In this document: positions 33,132 to 44,042 of the stretch, one piece after another | How the letters are laid out: each line of letters opens with the position of its first letter | How positions within the stretch are numbered: the stretch's first letter is position 1 | NCBI GenBank assembly: GCA_022570795.1 | Contig: JAKUDP010000025.1 | Span: 201,001-265,000 of the forward strand | Length of the DNA: 64,000 nucleotides | Source: Sphaerulina vaccinii | Taxonomy: Eukaryota; Ascomycota; Dothideomycetes; Mycosphaerellales; Mycosphaerellaceae | Direction of reading: 5' to 3' | Position numbers and translations under genes: made by a program | Notes under the pieces: model-generated | The model's input: the letters and a program-made list of their open reading frames with translations, nothing else | The model's database searches: none | Told to the model about the DNA's origin: nothing

Positions 33132-35084
33132 ATGGAAAAGACCACTCGAACAAGTGGCTCCAGCCCTGATGGCGACCACATCGAAAGACTCTCGAGCGAG
33201 CGCTCACGCGACATTCACGACCCATCCTATGTCGATCACCGCGCCGACGATGATCGAGCGGAGGAGGCCAAAGGCAAGAACTCTGACAAGATTGGCAAGG
33301 AGTACTGGCTGTCAGTCAATTTTCTCGGCACCATGTTCGCCATTGGTATGGCCTTCATGGGAGGCATCGGAGGTGAATAGACCACATATCTAGCATGCGT
33401 GGGACGAGACTAACCCACTTCTGCAGGATATGGTCTGATCGCTCCCGTACTCACACAGATCAATGATGAGCTTGGGCCAGATCCCAACATCAATTTCGTC
33501 CCACTGGTCAACCTCGCAGGTGGTGCCATCTTCTTCCTTATGGTCGGTCAGCTGTCCGATATCTTTGGTCGAAGATGGTTCTTCATCATTGGCTCGATCA
33601 TCGCACTGATTGGATCCATCATTGGCGCGACTGCCCAGAACGTCAACACGCTTATCGGCGCACAAGTCTTCATTGGCATCGCAGTGGCTTTCCAGCAGTC
33701 CTTCTTCTGGGTAGTAGCTGAGATTGTGCCTATGAAGTGGAGGTATCTAGCCAACTCCTACTGCTATCTCATGACCACGCCTACAAGCCCTTTGGCTGCT
33801 CGAGTCGCCTACAGCTTCCAAACCTACCCAGGTTGATGGAGAAACAGCTTCTGGTTCTTGACTGCCATCAACGCGACCAGTGTGATCTCTTGGTACCTCT
33901 TTTATCACCCTCCCACGTTCAGCATGCTGCATCGCAAGAAAGTGGCCGGAGACCTGCTCTTTAATTTTGACTGGATTGGACTACTGTTGTACAGTGGCGG
34001 TCTTCGTGTCTTGATCTTCGGCCTAAACTTGGGAGGGGCATTGTAAGACTTGAACCTCTCGCATAAGTCCTCGATCCATTGTTGCTGACTATTGGTTACT
34101 TGTAGATACCCTTGGAACTCGGTACAAGTGATCACTACGATGGTCGTTGGCGGTGTGACACTCTTCGGATTGCTACCGGCTTACGAGATCTTCGTATCTC
34201 AGAGAGGGAAGGAGCCATACTTGCCACTTCACCTGTTCAAGAACATCCGTTTCCAGTCTGCTGCGTGGAACACTGGCATCGGTGCTTGCGTCTACTACGG
34301 TGGCGCTATCGTCTTCCCACAAGTCGTCACCATCCTCTACCGAGGCAGAGGCCAAATCAGCGAATATGATGTCGGAACGCTGGCCGGACTGATCAACATG
34401 GCATTTGTGTTTGCTCAAATGTGCCACGGATTCGTGGTCTTACTCTTCGGCCCCAAGTGGAGCATGATTGGATCTGCCATCATCGCTGCAGCGCTGATTA
34501 CTGCCTGTGCCACGGATCTCAATAACAAAGCGCTGACTTTGGGCCTGTTGATTCCCGGTTCTTTCGCCATTGGTATCGTTGAGTCCGTCTCGATCACAAC
34601 CTCCACATTCCCTCTTCGCTCCCAGGAGGAAATCGGCCAAGGAGGTGGCCTGAGTGGAAGTATCCGCAACTTCACCTCTGCCATCGCCGTTGCTGTGTTC
34701 ACTGCTACACTCAGTAATCGCCTGCGAGTTACGATCCCAAACAACATCGGACCAGTAGCAACAAACCTCGGATTGCCAGAGACATCCCTGCCCAGCCTGG
34801 CTGCTGCTCTACAAGGCACAGTACCCTACACCAGCGTCGATGGACTTACACCTGAGATTCAGGAGGCTGTGCAGGAACCTTTCCGACTAGGACTCGCTCA
34901 AGCGGCAAGCACTGTCTTCTTAGTTACCCTCGTCTTTACTGGAGCTGCAGTCATTCTGGCTTGCTTCACGACCGAGAATGATAAGAGTACAGAAGATTAC
35001 GTTGCGGGCAATGTTCACAAGGTCAAGGATGAGAAGACCTTTGCTAAGACATATGGAAAAGAGAAGAACGAAGAGGTTCCATGA
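33132..35084 (+). pseudogene. TRI12-like MFS efflux transporter with in-frame TGA
   Basis: Exon 1 (33132-33372) and exon 2 from 33427 read in one frame through the first half of a major facilitator of the fungal trichothecene-efflux (TRI12) type: MGGIGGYGLIAPVL, GQLSDIFGRRW, VVAEIVPMKWR. At 33834-33836 this frame meets TGA (SFQTYPG-stop-WRNSFWFL). Conserved sequence then continues in the same frame (YLFYHPPTFSMLHRKK) to 34042, and after a 63-nt intron from 34106 to the true end at 35084. Full length would be about 611 residues with 14 or so membrane helices; the stop leaves 216. A cryptic in-frame intron (33743-33847, 105 nt) could remove the stop but would delete a conserved membrane segment. 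Reading: recent nonsense mutation or sequence error. Confidence 0.65.
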
Positions 35085-35299
35085 TTTGGAGATGTAGAAC
35101 TTTGTCCCGTACAGAACGCTGGACGGTTGACAGACGCCTAGAGGATACAGCCACTGCGAATATGTGTTCGCGCACAGCATAGAGCCGCGCTTGAGCACAA
35201 AGCTGGGCATGCGGCAAGGATTGTATCACTTGTAGCACCTAGTGGCGCTTTTGTGTAACAACTTTTTCAGCTCTTACATCCTCTCAAAGCGCGAGGTAA

Positions 35300-37701
35300 G
35301 TTGCAATCTCGTCATCGGACATCAACAATCGACGCACGCTCACGATTGACGATTCGTCTTATGAACTCCTTCTTCGGACCGACTCCAGATCCAACCTCGA
35401 TGAAGATCAAATCCTCCAGCCTAGTGTTGCCACCGGACACTCCAGTACGAATGTGCCCACGAATGATTACAATCACATCGAATCAGATCCAGATGAGGAC
35501 GCCACGCATTCGTCCGCCTCTCTGTCCTCCCAGCCGCGACAGTTTCAATGAAAAGGACGATTCCAAGGATGGAGATTTGGAGTCGTGTGCTGTACTGGCG
35601 CGGCCACATTCGTACTCTTGCTGAATAGCATATTTGCTATAGTAGCCCACACATCACTGCCTCACACCGCGGGCATTGCCACAATTTTCGAGGGGAGCTG
35701 CAACGTGGTGAACAACTGGTCCATGATCACCCATGCTCTGATCAACATTTTGAGCTCGATGCTGCTAGGTGCATCGAATTACACCATGCAATGCCTGGTA
35801 GCGCCGACTAGAAGCGACCTTGATCGAGCGCATGTCAAAGGCAAATGGCTCGACATTGGGGTTCCCAGTGTGCGAGATCTCGCTCTCTGTATACCATGGA
35901 CACGCATCCTGCTGTGGTGGCTCCTGGCGCTAAGCAGCCTGCCCATACATCTCTTCTACAATTCAGCTGTATTCAAGACTGTTGGCGCCACTGATTACGG
36001 TACGTTCGCTAAGTATGCATATCACTCTATCGCCAATTGCTGACAATTCAACGTGATCAAGATGTAGTGCTGGGCACGCCAAAGTTCTTAGAAAGTCGCT
36101 CATTTCGTGCGGATTTTGACTATCTCATCTCCGACAGTTGGTTGAATTCTGGCTACACACAACAAGGAAGTTCATTCAACGACCGACTCTACTCGAACAT
36201 CAGCGGTCTTCAGAAGCTAAGCCCAGGCGAACACGGCGTCGTCAAGTTAAACAATGCTGATTGCATCAAAGCCTACGGTCGCGACATCGTTACCGACCGT
36301 GGACCACTACTACTTGTCACTAGCAATGTCCAGGCTTCGAACTCGACTGGCTTCATACTCTGGAAGCGAGTGTCTGGCAGCAACGATGACTTTTGGACAT
36401 CTCGCTCCTATGACTGGATGTGTGTATAGGCTAATCACTATGACGAAGCCTGCTCACTGGCCTCGTTGCAGGCGAACGCCTCTGACTGGCAGATATCGCT
36501 TCTTGGTCGTCGAGAGGTCGAATACTCTGCCAACATCACTGCCGGCTACCTCACTGCCGGCTATGACATGAACTACAATATAGATTATTGTCTTACAACA
36601 ACCGCTCAAGCCGAAAGTTATCAATTGCAGCTTTCTCTCGAAATGCTTTTGACTGTCATACTCTGCGGCCTACTGAAGACTATAGCCATTGTTAGCACTC
36701 TCATGCGTAGTGGTGAGCGCACCCTGACAACCATTGGCGATGTCATCGCGTGCTTCCTGGTCATGCCCGACCATTCACTTCGAGACTGGGTTCTTCGACC
36801 AAAATGCCGATCCTGGCGCCTCTTGCAAGAATCTGCCCACCGCCACTGGGCTGCTGGGGCCGAGCGTAGTAGGTGGCTCACCACGTTGGTTCTATGTTTT
36901 GCTGGACTTGGTGCTTGCGTCTGTGGATTATCTCTTGCCGCCAGAACAACCAATTCCAAAGCAAGCCTGTACGGAAAATCGGGGCCATCGTTTGCATTCA
37001 GCAGAGGCTTTGGAACCATGGACGTCAGCTCTATCCTCACATTTGGCAAGTACCCCCTTCCATGGGGTACTCGTGGTGTCATCGTGGCCGTCCTACTCGA
37101 AAACGCCCCACAAGTCATATTCAGCATACTCTATCTTTTATATAACGGCATTGCGACTGCCATGGTACTGGCATCTGAATGGAACGATTACTACTTCTTG
37201 AAGAAGACACTGCGTGTCTCCGATTCACGTGGGAGCCAGCGATCGACTTACTTCCTGTCACTGCCATATCGATATAGTGTACCACTACTTCTGGCCAGTA
37301 TGTTCATGCACTGGCTAATATCTCAAGCGATATTTCTAATCCGGATCAGAAGCCTCCAGTACGACGTTCATGGCAATCATTGGATCACTAAATGGCAGAC
37401 AACGTCTACCTTGGGCTACTCATGCCCTCCAATGCTTACAGCTATCATGGTCGGGTTCGCGATGCTGGGCATTCTCATCTCTATCGGCTGCCGTAAACTT
37501 AATGGCCGAATGCCTGTCGTAGGCTCGAACTCACTGGCAATCGCAGCAGCTTGTCAACGACCGGCAGACGACGTGGACGCAGCGTACTTGCCTGTTAGCT
37601 GGGGCGAACTAGATCATAAGAGTGACCAGGCAGGACATCGCTGCTTGACCAGCAAGGAGGTGCATGCGCCGTATGCATCACATCTGTACGAGGGGACTTG
37701 A
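35300..37701 (+). pseudogene. DUF6536-type fungal membrane protein, 5' end broken
   Basis: Conserved coding sequence runs through three segments (to 35999, 36062-36423, 36472-37701) joined by introns of 62 and 48 nt. It starts with GWRFGVVCCTGAATFVLLLN, which fits the uncharacterised fungal DUF6536 family, and continues with SRGSQRSTYFLSLPYRYSVP near the C-terminus and about seven hydrophobic helices. Upstream in the same frame is a plausible hydrophilic N-terminus (from about 35300), but it contains no ATG and is separated from GWRFG by TGA at 35549-35551 (QFQ-stop-KGRFQGWRF). The next in-frame Met would remove the first membrane helix. The gene therefore looks inactivated, unless an unseen 5' exon bypasses the stop. 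Confidence 0.6.
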
Positions 37702-37803
37702 TCGAAACATCTTACGTGCATGCCGACTTTGAGTAAACTTCGCAAAGAGACATTTAAAGGTAGAATTGAATCGAGCAGAGCGTATCTATGCCTATGTAAG
37801 ACA

Positions 37804-38395
37804 TTACACTGGTGTCGGCCTAGGATCGACCGGTACATCTGGTGCACCCACACTGAGCAATTGTTCCAGCAGAGCCAGCACAGCCCTGAGCCCTTCCCCA
37901 ACCAGACCTTCATTCAGCAGCACGCCAGCCAGGGACACGATCACGTCAGCCAGGTCGGTGATGCCCACCTGCTCACCACCTGCGAGAACAGCGTCGATGA
38001 TCGCTACCAAAAGAACGCCAATGGGATTGAACCCTTCGTTAGTTGGGTCTGCCTCGATGGCTGCAGTCGTGTCTTTGACAGCAAGTGTCATAGCTTGCAT
38101 CTCTTGTTCGATTGTGGCTTCGGCTGAAGCATTCTGTGCTGCGGTAGAAGATACTGTCATGCTCGAGACTGCGGAGTCTGAGGTGATACTGGGTCAGCAC
38201 TTGGCTCGGCGAGTATGCCGAATCTCGGGTACAAGTACCTATTGCTGCCCGATGCTGCTTGACATCGGCATAGAGGGCCTGCAGTTCGCTTGAGACATCG
38301 CGCTTGACAGTCAGGGAGACTGGGCCTGGAGCAGGAGCCGCGATTGTGCTTATGGCGAGAGCGAGTACGCCTGAGACGATCGTGAGGTACTTCAT
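37804..38395 (-). CDS. small secreted protein, unknown function
   Basis: Two exons (38395-38239, 38177-37804; 61-nt intron with GTGCTGACC branch site) encode 176 residues. A clear signal peptide (MKYLTIVSGVLALAISTIAA, cleavage near 20) is followed by a possible KR processing site at 31-32. The mature part is Ala/Val/Leu-rich with no Cys after the signal, and has a hydrophobic helical half (IGVLLVAIIDAVLAGGEQ, VIVSLAGVLLNEG). It is not a Cys-rich effector or hydrophobin; amphipathic helices suggest surface or lipid interaction. A TATA box precedes it. Family not recognised. Confidence 0.75.
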
Positions 38396-39200
38396 GGTGT
38401 GGTGCTTGGCTATAATATGTGTCGGTCGGCTGGTCGATACTGTAGATCTTGCTGTGCGAACGCATCCCAGTGCCGAAGAAGACTTATATATTCGTTCTGA
38501 CAGCGCCGATCACATCCTTACTGCTACAAGCGCATAATCACACGTTCTGCCATGTTTGCAGATGACATAGCCAGATGTCGGTTCATGTTGCTGCTGTTGT
38601 CGCTGATCACCTCGGCCGGATCGTCTCTGTAGTGTAGCCAAGCACCGCAAGAAGTATGTTCGATGTTCGAAAGAAGTAGGAAGAAGAGAATCATCGAGGA
38701 CTTATGCATAGAAACCGCGGATGCTGAAGAGTAGGATGAGGTTGCCAAGTCTGACTCCACTTGTACGAGCCTTTGCGAGCCCTGTACGAGCGGAGTGATC
38801 TGCGCCAAGTCAACATAAGACACCCATAGAAAGCCACTCAATGATCACCTTGCGATGCGAGAAACGCGAGCACTCTCGTTCCGAGACCTGTGATGGAACG
38901 TCGACAGTAAGTGGCTGCTTAAGGTACGAACATGCCGATTAGCAACAGAGTCCCTCGCTAGCACAGCACTGCCATTGACTTCTGCACATACGTCTCAATG
39001 ATTGGGGTTGACGATATCAGTCCGTGCTGGCTTGAGGGCCGCGTGGTGTAAGATATATCTCTAGTGGCACACGTATGAGCACTGTACAGTTTTAAAGCAA
39101 TCGGGGTATCGTCCTCTTGCACCATCTTGAAACGCCATCGCTAGGTCCCAAAACAAGCACACGAACAAGCAAAACATCATGAAGTAGCAGACTGTCGATA
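38396..39200. other. intergenic, promoter of the small secreted protein
   Basis: About 800 bp. It contains the TATA box of the secreted-protein gene and the 3' region of the MutL gene. A minus-strand frame at 38524-38841 is open but not recognisable. Confidence 0.45.
38484..38490 (-). promoter_or_regulatory. TATA box of the small secreted protein gene
   Basis: TATATAA on the minus strand, 89 bp upstream of the start codon at 38395. Confidence 0.6.
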
Positions 39201-42029
39201 TCATGTAGCAGAAGACATCAGCATCTCGTCGTCGACTGCAGTATCGTCTGCATCGTTGCGTCGAGCGCAAGCGGCCTTGACTTCCAAAAGCAATGCTGCA
39301 GGTCCAGTAACATCGCGATCGTCTCCAGCACTCACGAGTAGGCCATGCAGACTGGCTGTAAGCGACAGGACATGAGAAGATGCCAGATCCATGCCATAAG
39401 CTGCTGGCAGAGCAGGTTCATTGAAGCCAAGCAGCGAATCCGCAATGTGGCGCCTTCCTGTCATGCGCGCGAGGTCATTCGACGAGACCGAGTAGGTGAA
39501 TGCCAGATCATGAGTGCCCTTTCCGGGAGGTATGCGTTCGAGTGGAAGCTTGGAAGACTTGGTTCGGCCAAGCTTTTTGGAGCCCTTTCGTCGAGAGAGC
39601 GTACGCTTGCTGGTCTCTGGCCGATACTCATCCTCGTCAAATGTGGTGCCCATGTCGTGGGTCGCAGCATTGGCATCCAGTTCTTGCAACGCTCTCCGCT
39701 CGCTAGTCTTGCGACGCTTTGATGGATTCTTGATTCTCTCGTTGGCGAGACCAATGCGGTCATGTAGACCCATGATCTCGCTTGCTGGCACAAAGCCCGA
39801 TGGTAGACGATGATCTGGGTCATTCTCCGTACTGCCACTCAAGCCACGCACTTCGTGTTCTGGCGTAGCACCACAAGCAGCAGGCGTTGGTTGATTATAG
39901 TTGCGACGCTCGATCATGGACGCAATCGAGTCATTCGTCTGCCGACCAACAAAGTCGCGAATATCGCGGTTACGGCGTGGTGGTGTTATGGGCCGAGGAT
40001 CTTCTACCAGGTCTCTTAACTCACCTTGTGCTACAAGTCCATTGTGGCCTCCGTGTGCATTTGGTCTCCGTCTCTTCGGCTGAGCACGTGGGCGTTCAGC
40101 ATCTTGCAAATGGTCGAACCACACGTTCTCGCGTGGTGACTGGTCTACCATAGGTGAAACGAATGGTTTGTGCAGCTGACCTTGCCAGGGACCTTTGCGA
40201 GGGCTTCGGCGAGGTCGTGTGCTGATGTCCGGGATAGCCTCGAGCGGTGTCCCTCTTGGCGGATCAGACACTGAAGTGTAATTGTACTCTGGAGATCGAG
40301 AGGCCATCGGAGTGTACAGCTCTGGAGGCGGGAGTGCTGATGATCCGATGACCGTGCCATCTCGCGCAATGCGTACATCCGGAGCATAATCCGAAGGATG
40401 GAAGCCTTCGTTTGGCACAGGAGATGGCGATGAAGGTCGAGGCGTGGGGAGTGCTGCTGAGGCAAGACTACTCTGCTTGAGGGGCGAGCTTGACCTGGCC
40501 ACTGCCGCCGTAGGCGTGCTACGACCACTGCCATCACATTCGAATGCCGCCGCATCTGCAGTTGGCGTGGAGCGCCTGACAGATGCATTGAGCTTGGCTG
40601 CAATCCATGGATTGGACACTGTAATGTCATTTCTTGATTGTCGCAGCTCGGCAAAGTCGGCCTCGGTGTGACTGGTTGAAGGACGTTGGTCTAGCGTTGC
40701 GAGATCCTCCTCATCGCAGCCATACATGTTGGACCTATAAGTGCTTCGCGTGGGCAACTCATCGTCGTGGCTTATCGACTGTCCCATGTCAGGATGATCA
40801 GCCACGGTGTGCGCGTCGAGGTCCGATTGGTAAGCTTGAATGTCATGTCCCGGTGTCATTCGCTGTGGCGTACCGCTGGCAATGCCGTCGAGATCCTGCT
40901 GCAACTGCCGCTTAGGCATGTCGGCAGTTTCTGGACGCCATGCTTCGGTTTCGGCTTCGATTTCAGCTTCAGCTTGAGTCTCTTGTCGCTCGTACGCGGT
41001 CGCGAACAGCTTGCGTGCTGTATCAACCACAATGCTAGCATCCTCGAACAGAAGATCATTTTTCGCTGGTTCGAGATTGGCATCGTAGCTACCTCTAGGA
41101 CACTGAATCTCCAGGTACAGGAAGGGATCCTTCACGTCGGCCATGCTACCAGCTCCTTTTCTCAACGCTTCTCGAAAGATCTTGGAGATCTGCTTGAAGA
41201 TGCCTCGAGCAGAGGACACGGGCCGAGCGTCTACGGATATGAATGGGCCAACGTTGCTGATTTTGCTAGCATCTGCATCCAGACGAGGAAGGAAAGCGTG
41301 GAAGGTGAAGTCGCTGAATTCCATTACAGACCATGTGCATTGAGAGGCACAGGCTGCACCGACGACCCTGAATGAGGCATCTGCGGCATTACCGTTCATC
41401 TTTGGAGCATATACCCAGTCGCCTTTGTTGTTCTTGGCCTTCAAAACACGCAGTGAGAGTCGAACATGTGGTCTGGCGAATGCATAGGCCTGCAGCGTCC
41501 GCTTGATCTTCTTGAGGCAGTTCTCGGTGCCTTTCAGCACCACTTGACGACGTACCGGATTAGCTTTAATGAAGTCAGTGATGCGCACTGTGGTGCCGAC
41601 AGGAAGCGAAGCCTTCTCCTGGCCAACGACCTCGCCATCTTGACTGATCTTGAGAGCTGCTGCGACCTGTTCTCCTTCAATTCTGGTACTGATGGTAAGA
41701 GATCCACTCAGCTCAGCAGCACTCGCAAGTGCTTCACCACGGAATCCGAGTGAGGATCCGCCAATGTCCTTGAGCTCGTCATCATGAGTTATCTTCGATG
41801 TGCAATAGCGCCTTGCTATCAATGCTCGATCCTCAGGTGCAATGCCGTGACCATTGTCGCGGACTTGAATGGTATCAATGGTATTGCTGTAGATCTCTAC
41901 GGCAATTGAGGTAGCATTGGCATCGTATGCGTTGTCGAGTAGCTCCTTGACCACGGCAGAAGGATCAGTAAGGACTTGTGATGCTCCTAACACTCTCACA
42001 GTGGCCTGTGGGAGTGCTGCGATGCCCAT
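39201..42029 (-). CDS. mlh2: MutL homologue of the Mlh2/human PMS1 type
   Basis: Intronless, 942 residues. The N-terminal GHKL ATPase is complete: E29 in KELLDNAYDA, DNGHGI (58-63), RRYCTSK, GFRGEAL (95-101), and a transducer with the DANLEPAKNDLLFED segment. The opening LPQATVRVLGASQVLTD lacks the usual AGEVI box and instead resembles the PMS1(human)/Mlh2(yeast) branch. A long disordered, Ser/Pro/Arg-rich linker follows, then a C-terminal part without the DQHAxxxR-type endonuclease motif, as expected for this accessory branch. It should partner Mlh1 in mismatch repair and recombination. Assignment to the branch rests on motif reading, not a tree. Confidence 0.85.
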   Translation of the reverse strand: MGIAALPQATVRVLGASQVLTDPSAVVKELLDNAYDANATSIAVEIYSNTIDTIQVRDNGHGIAPEDRALIARRYCTSKITHDDELKDIGGSSLGFRGEALASAAELSGSLTISTRIEGEQVAAALKISQDGEVVGQEKASLPVGTTVRITDFIKANPVRRQVVLKGTENCLKKIKRTLQAYAFARPHVRLSLRVLKAKNNKGDWVYAPKMNGNAADASFRVVGAACASQCTWSVMEFSDFTFHAFLPRLDADASKISNVGPFISVDARPVSSARGIFKQISKIFREALRKGAGSMADVKDPFLYLEIQCPRGSYDANLEPAKNDLLFEDASIVVDTARKLFATAYERQETQAEAEIEAETEAWRPETADMPKRQLQQDLDGIASGTPQRMTPGHDIQAYQSDLDAHTVADHPDMGQSISHDDELPTRSTYRSNMYGCDEEDLATLDQRPSTSHTEADFAELRQSRNDITVSNPWIAAKLNASVRRSTPTADAAAFECDGSGRSTPTAAVARSSSPLKQSSLASAALPTPRPSSPSPVPNEGFHPSDYAPDVRIARDGTVIGSSALPPPELYTPMASRSPEYNYTSVSDPPRGTPLEAIPDISTRPRRSPRKGPWQGQLHKPFVSPMVDQSPRENVWFDHLQDAERPRAQPKRRRPNAHGGHNGLVAQGELRDLVEDPRPITPPRRNRDIRDFVGRQTNDSIASMIERRNYNQPTPAACGATPEHEVRGLSGSTENDPDHRLPSGFVPASEIMGLHDRIGLANERIKNPSKRRKTSERRALQELDANAATHDMGTTFDEDEYRPETSKRTLSRRKGSKKLGRTKSSKLPLERIPPGKGTHDLAFTYSVSSNDLARMTGRRHIADSLLGFNEPALPAAYGMDLASSHVLSLTASLHGLLVSAGDDRDVTGPAALLLEVKAACARRNDADDTAVDDEMLMSSAT

Positions 42030-42512
42030 GATGAGGCTGCCGTCATGGCGGAAAAGCAGCTTTTGATGCCAGCAGTACTGTTATCCTTGCGATGTGGCAC
42101 GTATGCTGTGATGGAAGCGCAGGAAGAATGATGAAAATGTGTGTATTTGGTGGCAAAGGTGAACTCGAAGTCGCGTCAAAGTACGCGACGAAGGCCACAA
42201 ATTCCACAGGTGGAAAGCGCGAAGCCGCGCCTTCCGTCCACAAATCGACAAGGATCGGCAACATGATGCAATTCGAGCTTCGAGTTGCAACGACGACGAT
42301 GATAAACACCCCACTCAACACTTCCAGGAGACGCAGCTTCACCCCATCAAGACTCCCAAGGTGAGCAGTAGTAGGCCAAAGACATCCCCATTTCCGAATG
42401 TCTCACTGAGCTTGAGCCTTCTGTGGCGACAAGCTCACAGATAACAATACTGAAACACATTCGCGTTGTTCAGAGATACTTGCTTACCTTCTACCTACTA
42501 CTCTTGCAGATC
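42030..42512. other. divergent intergenic region with probable 5' UTR intron
   Basis: 483 bp between mlh2 and the thioredoxin-fold gene. Most of the right part is a candidate 5' untranslated intron (42361-42509), described separately. Confidence 0.5.
42361..42509 (+). repeat. candidate introner-like element, 5' UTR intron
   Basis: GTGAGC donor and CTCTTGCAG acceptor bracket 149 nt ending 3 nt before the start codon of the DsbA-like gene. Inside, 42397-42441 matches the first coding intron of the same gene (43017-43061) at 41 of 45 positions, and 42471-42490 is identical to 46675-46694 in another gene. Shared internal sequence between introns is the hallmark of introner-like elements. Confidence 0.6.
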
Positions 42513-43318
42513 ATGGCTCTCGCACCCAAGTTTGCAGGGCAGAAGTTCGTAGCCAAGGCTGTACCAGAGACACTTCACACTCTGGAGCTCTTCCTGGACT
42601 ACGTCTGCCCCTTCTCCAAGAAACAGTTCGACACAGTCTACAGCGATGTCCTCCCAATCCTCAAGCAAAAGTACTCAGACAAGCTCCAGATCATCTTCCG
42701 CCAGCAGATCCAGCCATGGCACCCATCGTCTACTCTGGTCCACGAAGCCGGCGTAGCAGTACTCCAAACCAAGCCCGAGGCGTTCTGGGACTTCAGCAAA
42801 GTTCTTTTCGCCAAGCAGACAGAATACTTCGACGCAAATATCGTGCATGAGGCAAGAAATGATACTTATAAGCGACTTGCGAAACTTGCAGCTTCGATTC
42901 CAGGCATTGATGAGAAGGACATCTATGAACGTCTCGAGATCTCTGACAAGCCAGACAAGGATGGAGGGTTGAATGGTGGCAATCAGGTTACGAATGATAT
43001 CAAGTAAGGGTGTTCCAATGTCTCGCTGAGCTTGAGCCTACCGTGGCGACAAGCTTACAGACAGACACTGCTGAGGGGGTCCCGCTCTCCAGAGATACTT
43101 GCTAACACTTCGACCTATACAGATTGTTGGTCAAGGCGCAGAGGTTACAGGGTGTGCATGTGACGCCAACTGTGTTGTTCAACGTATGTCTGACCAACCC
43201 TGCTCACACATATGAGATCTTGAGACTAACATATACTTAGGGCTATCCGGAGAACAGCATTTCGTCGAGCTTCAGCAAGGATGACTGGGAGAAGTGGTTG
43301 GCCAAGAACATTGTGTGA
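42513..43318 (+). CDS. DsbA/thioredoxin-fold protein
   Basis: Three exons (42513-43003, 43123-43183, 43241-43318) encode 209 residues. The start region (LHTLELFLDYVCPFSKKQFD, about 23-42) has the beta strand and active-site position of DSBA-like thioredoxin folds, here with CPFS instead of CxxC, so only one active-site Cys remains. The cis-Pro loop is visible in VHVTPTVLFN. Single-Cys members usually act as glutathione-S-transferase-like or non-redox proteins. No signal peptide, so probably cytosolic. The first intron (119 nt) is related in sequence to an intron upstream of the ATG; the second is an ordinary 57 nt. Confidence 0.85.
43004..43122 (+). repeat. candidate introner-like element, coding intron
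   Basis: A 119-nt phase 2 intron, twice the usual length here, sharing a 45-nt block (41 matches) with the 5' UTR intron of the same gene and a CAGAGATACTTGCT motif (43090-43103) next to its branch site (TTGCTAACAC). Confidence 0.75.
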
Positions 43319-43894
43319 GCATTTGACCGTATTGTCTGCTCATAGCAATGGCTTATCTGACAAAGTGAAGTTGATGAATCGAATGGAAGACTACCGTACG
43401 CACGAATATAGATGATGCGAATGAACGTATGTTTCTGCCATCATTGATCACACAACTCAGAAGTATATGAAGCAGAGGTGTTTGATGAGTTATGGCAACA
43501 GACAATAGACGAAAGCTCATGCTGAACTTACTGATATATGATCGCTGCGAAGTGATTAATACGAGCACTCCGTTGGCTTCCCATCGGCGTGTGAGCTTCT
43601 TCGCTCAAGGAAGGTCCTCGACTTCGAAGTCCAGAGACGGATGATAGAAGAGGAGACGGCAGATGCAAAGGTTGCAGCACGAGCAGTGTCCACATCTGTA
43701 TAGCTGTGACAGATGAGAGGAGTAATCAATGAGCAATACCAAAAGAAGAGACGTAACAGTATCGAGATGTACACCTACAAGTATCGATCAAAAATGCAAA
43801 AAGATATGAAGGTCTGAAGACTTTGTATAGGAATAGCCGAAGGTGGGCTGGATGATTGTCAGATCATGACACGAATGATGTGGTTGAGAAGAGG

Positions 43895-44042
43895 AACTCA
43901 CGCTCGAACCCACGACTGGAGGAGTCATTAGTAGCTGGTTGAAGAGAAGTGATATGCGATATATGGTACCCTTGAGGTGATCCCGTAACCGATTGAATGG
44001 CTGACTAAGAGCCACACGCTCTACCGATTGAGCTACCCCGGC
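43895..44042 (-). tRNA. tRNA-Lys(CUU)-like sequence, 3' half degenerate
   Basis: On the minus strand from 44042 the sequence GCCGGGGTAGCTCAATCGG, then TAGAGCGTGTGGCTCTTA, is an intact acceptor 5' strand, D-arm with A-box, and anticodon arm with CTT. About 80 nt later, GTCGTGGGTTCGAGC (around 43902-43915) resembles a T-arm with B-box. The matching 3' acceptor strand (CCCCGGC) and a CCACA anticodon-stem partner are missing. It is either a tRNA pseudogene or a gene fragment; an active gene with a long intron is unlikely. Confidence 0.4.

Noticed and set aside
33834..35551. Selenocysteine or programmed readthrough at the two TGA codons
   Set aside because: Fungi of this type are not known to use selenocysteine, and neither TGA is followed by CTA, the usual leaky context.
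33834..35551. RIP mutation as the cause of the two nonsense codons
   Set aside because: The genes are not repetitive here and do not show widespread C-to-T changes; one stop best fits a G-to-T change.
38524..38841. 105-codon minus-strand frame next to the small secreted protein
   Set aside because: No signal peptide, domain or splice support.
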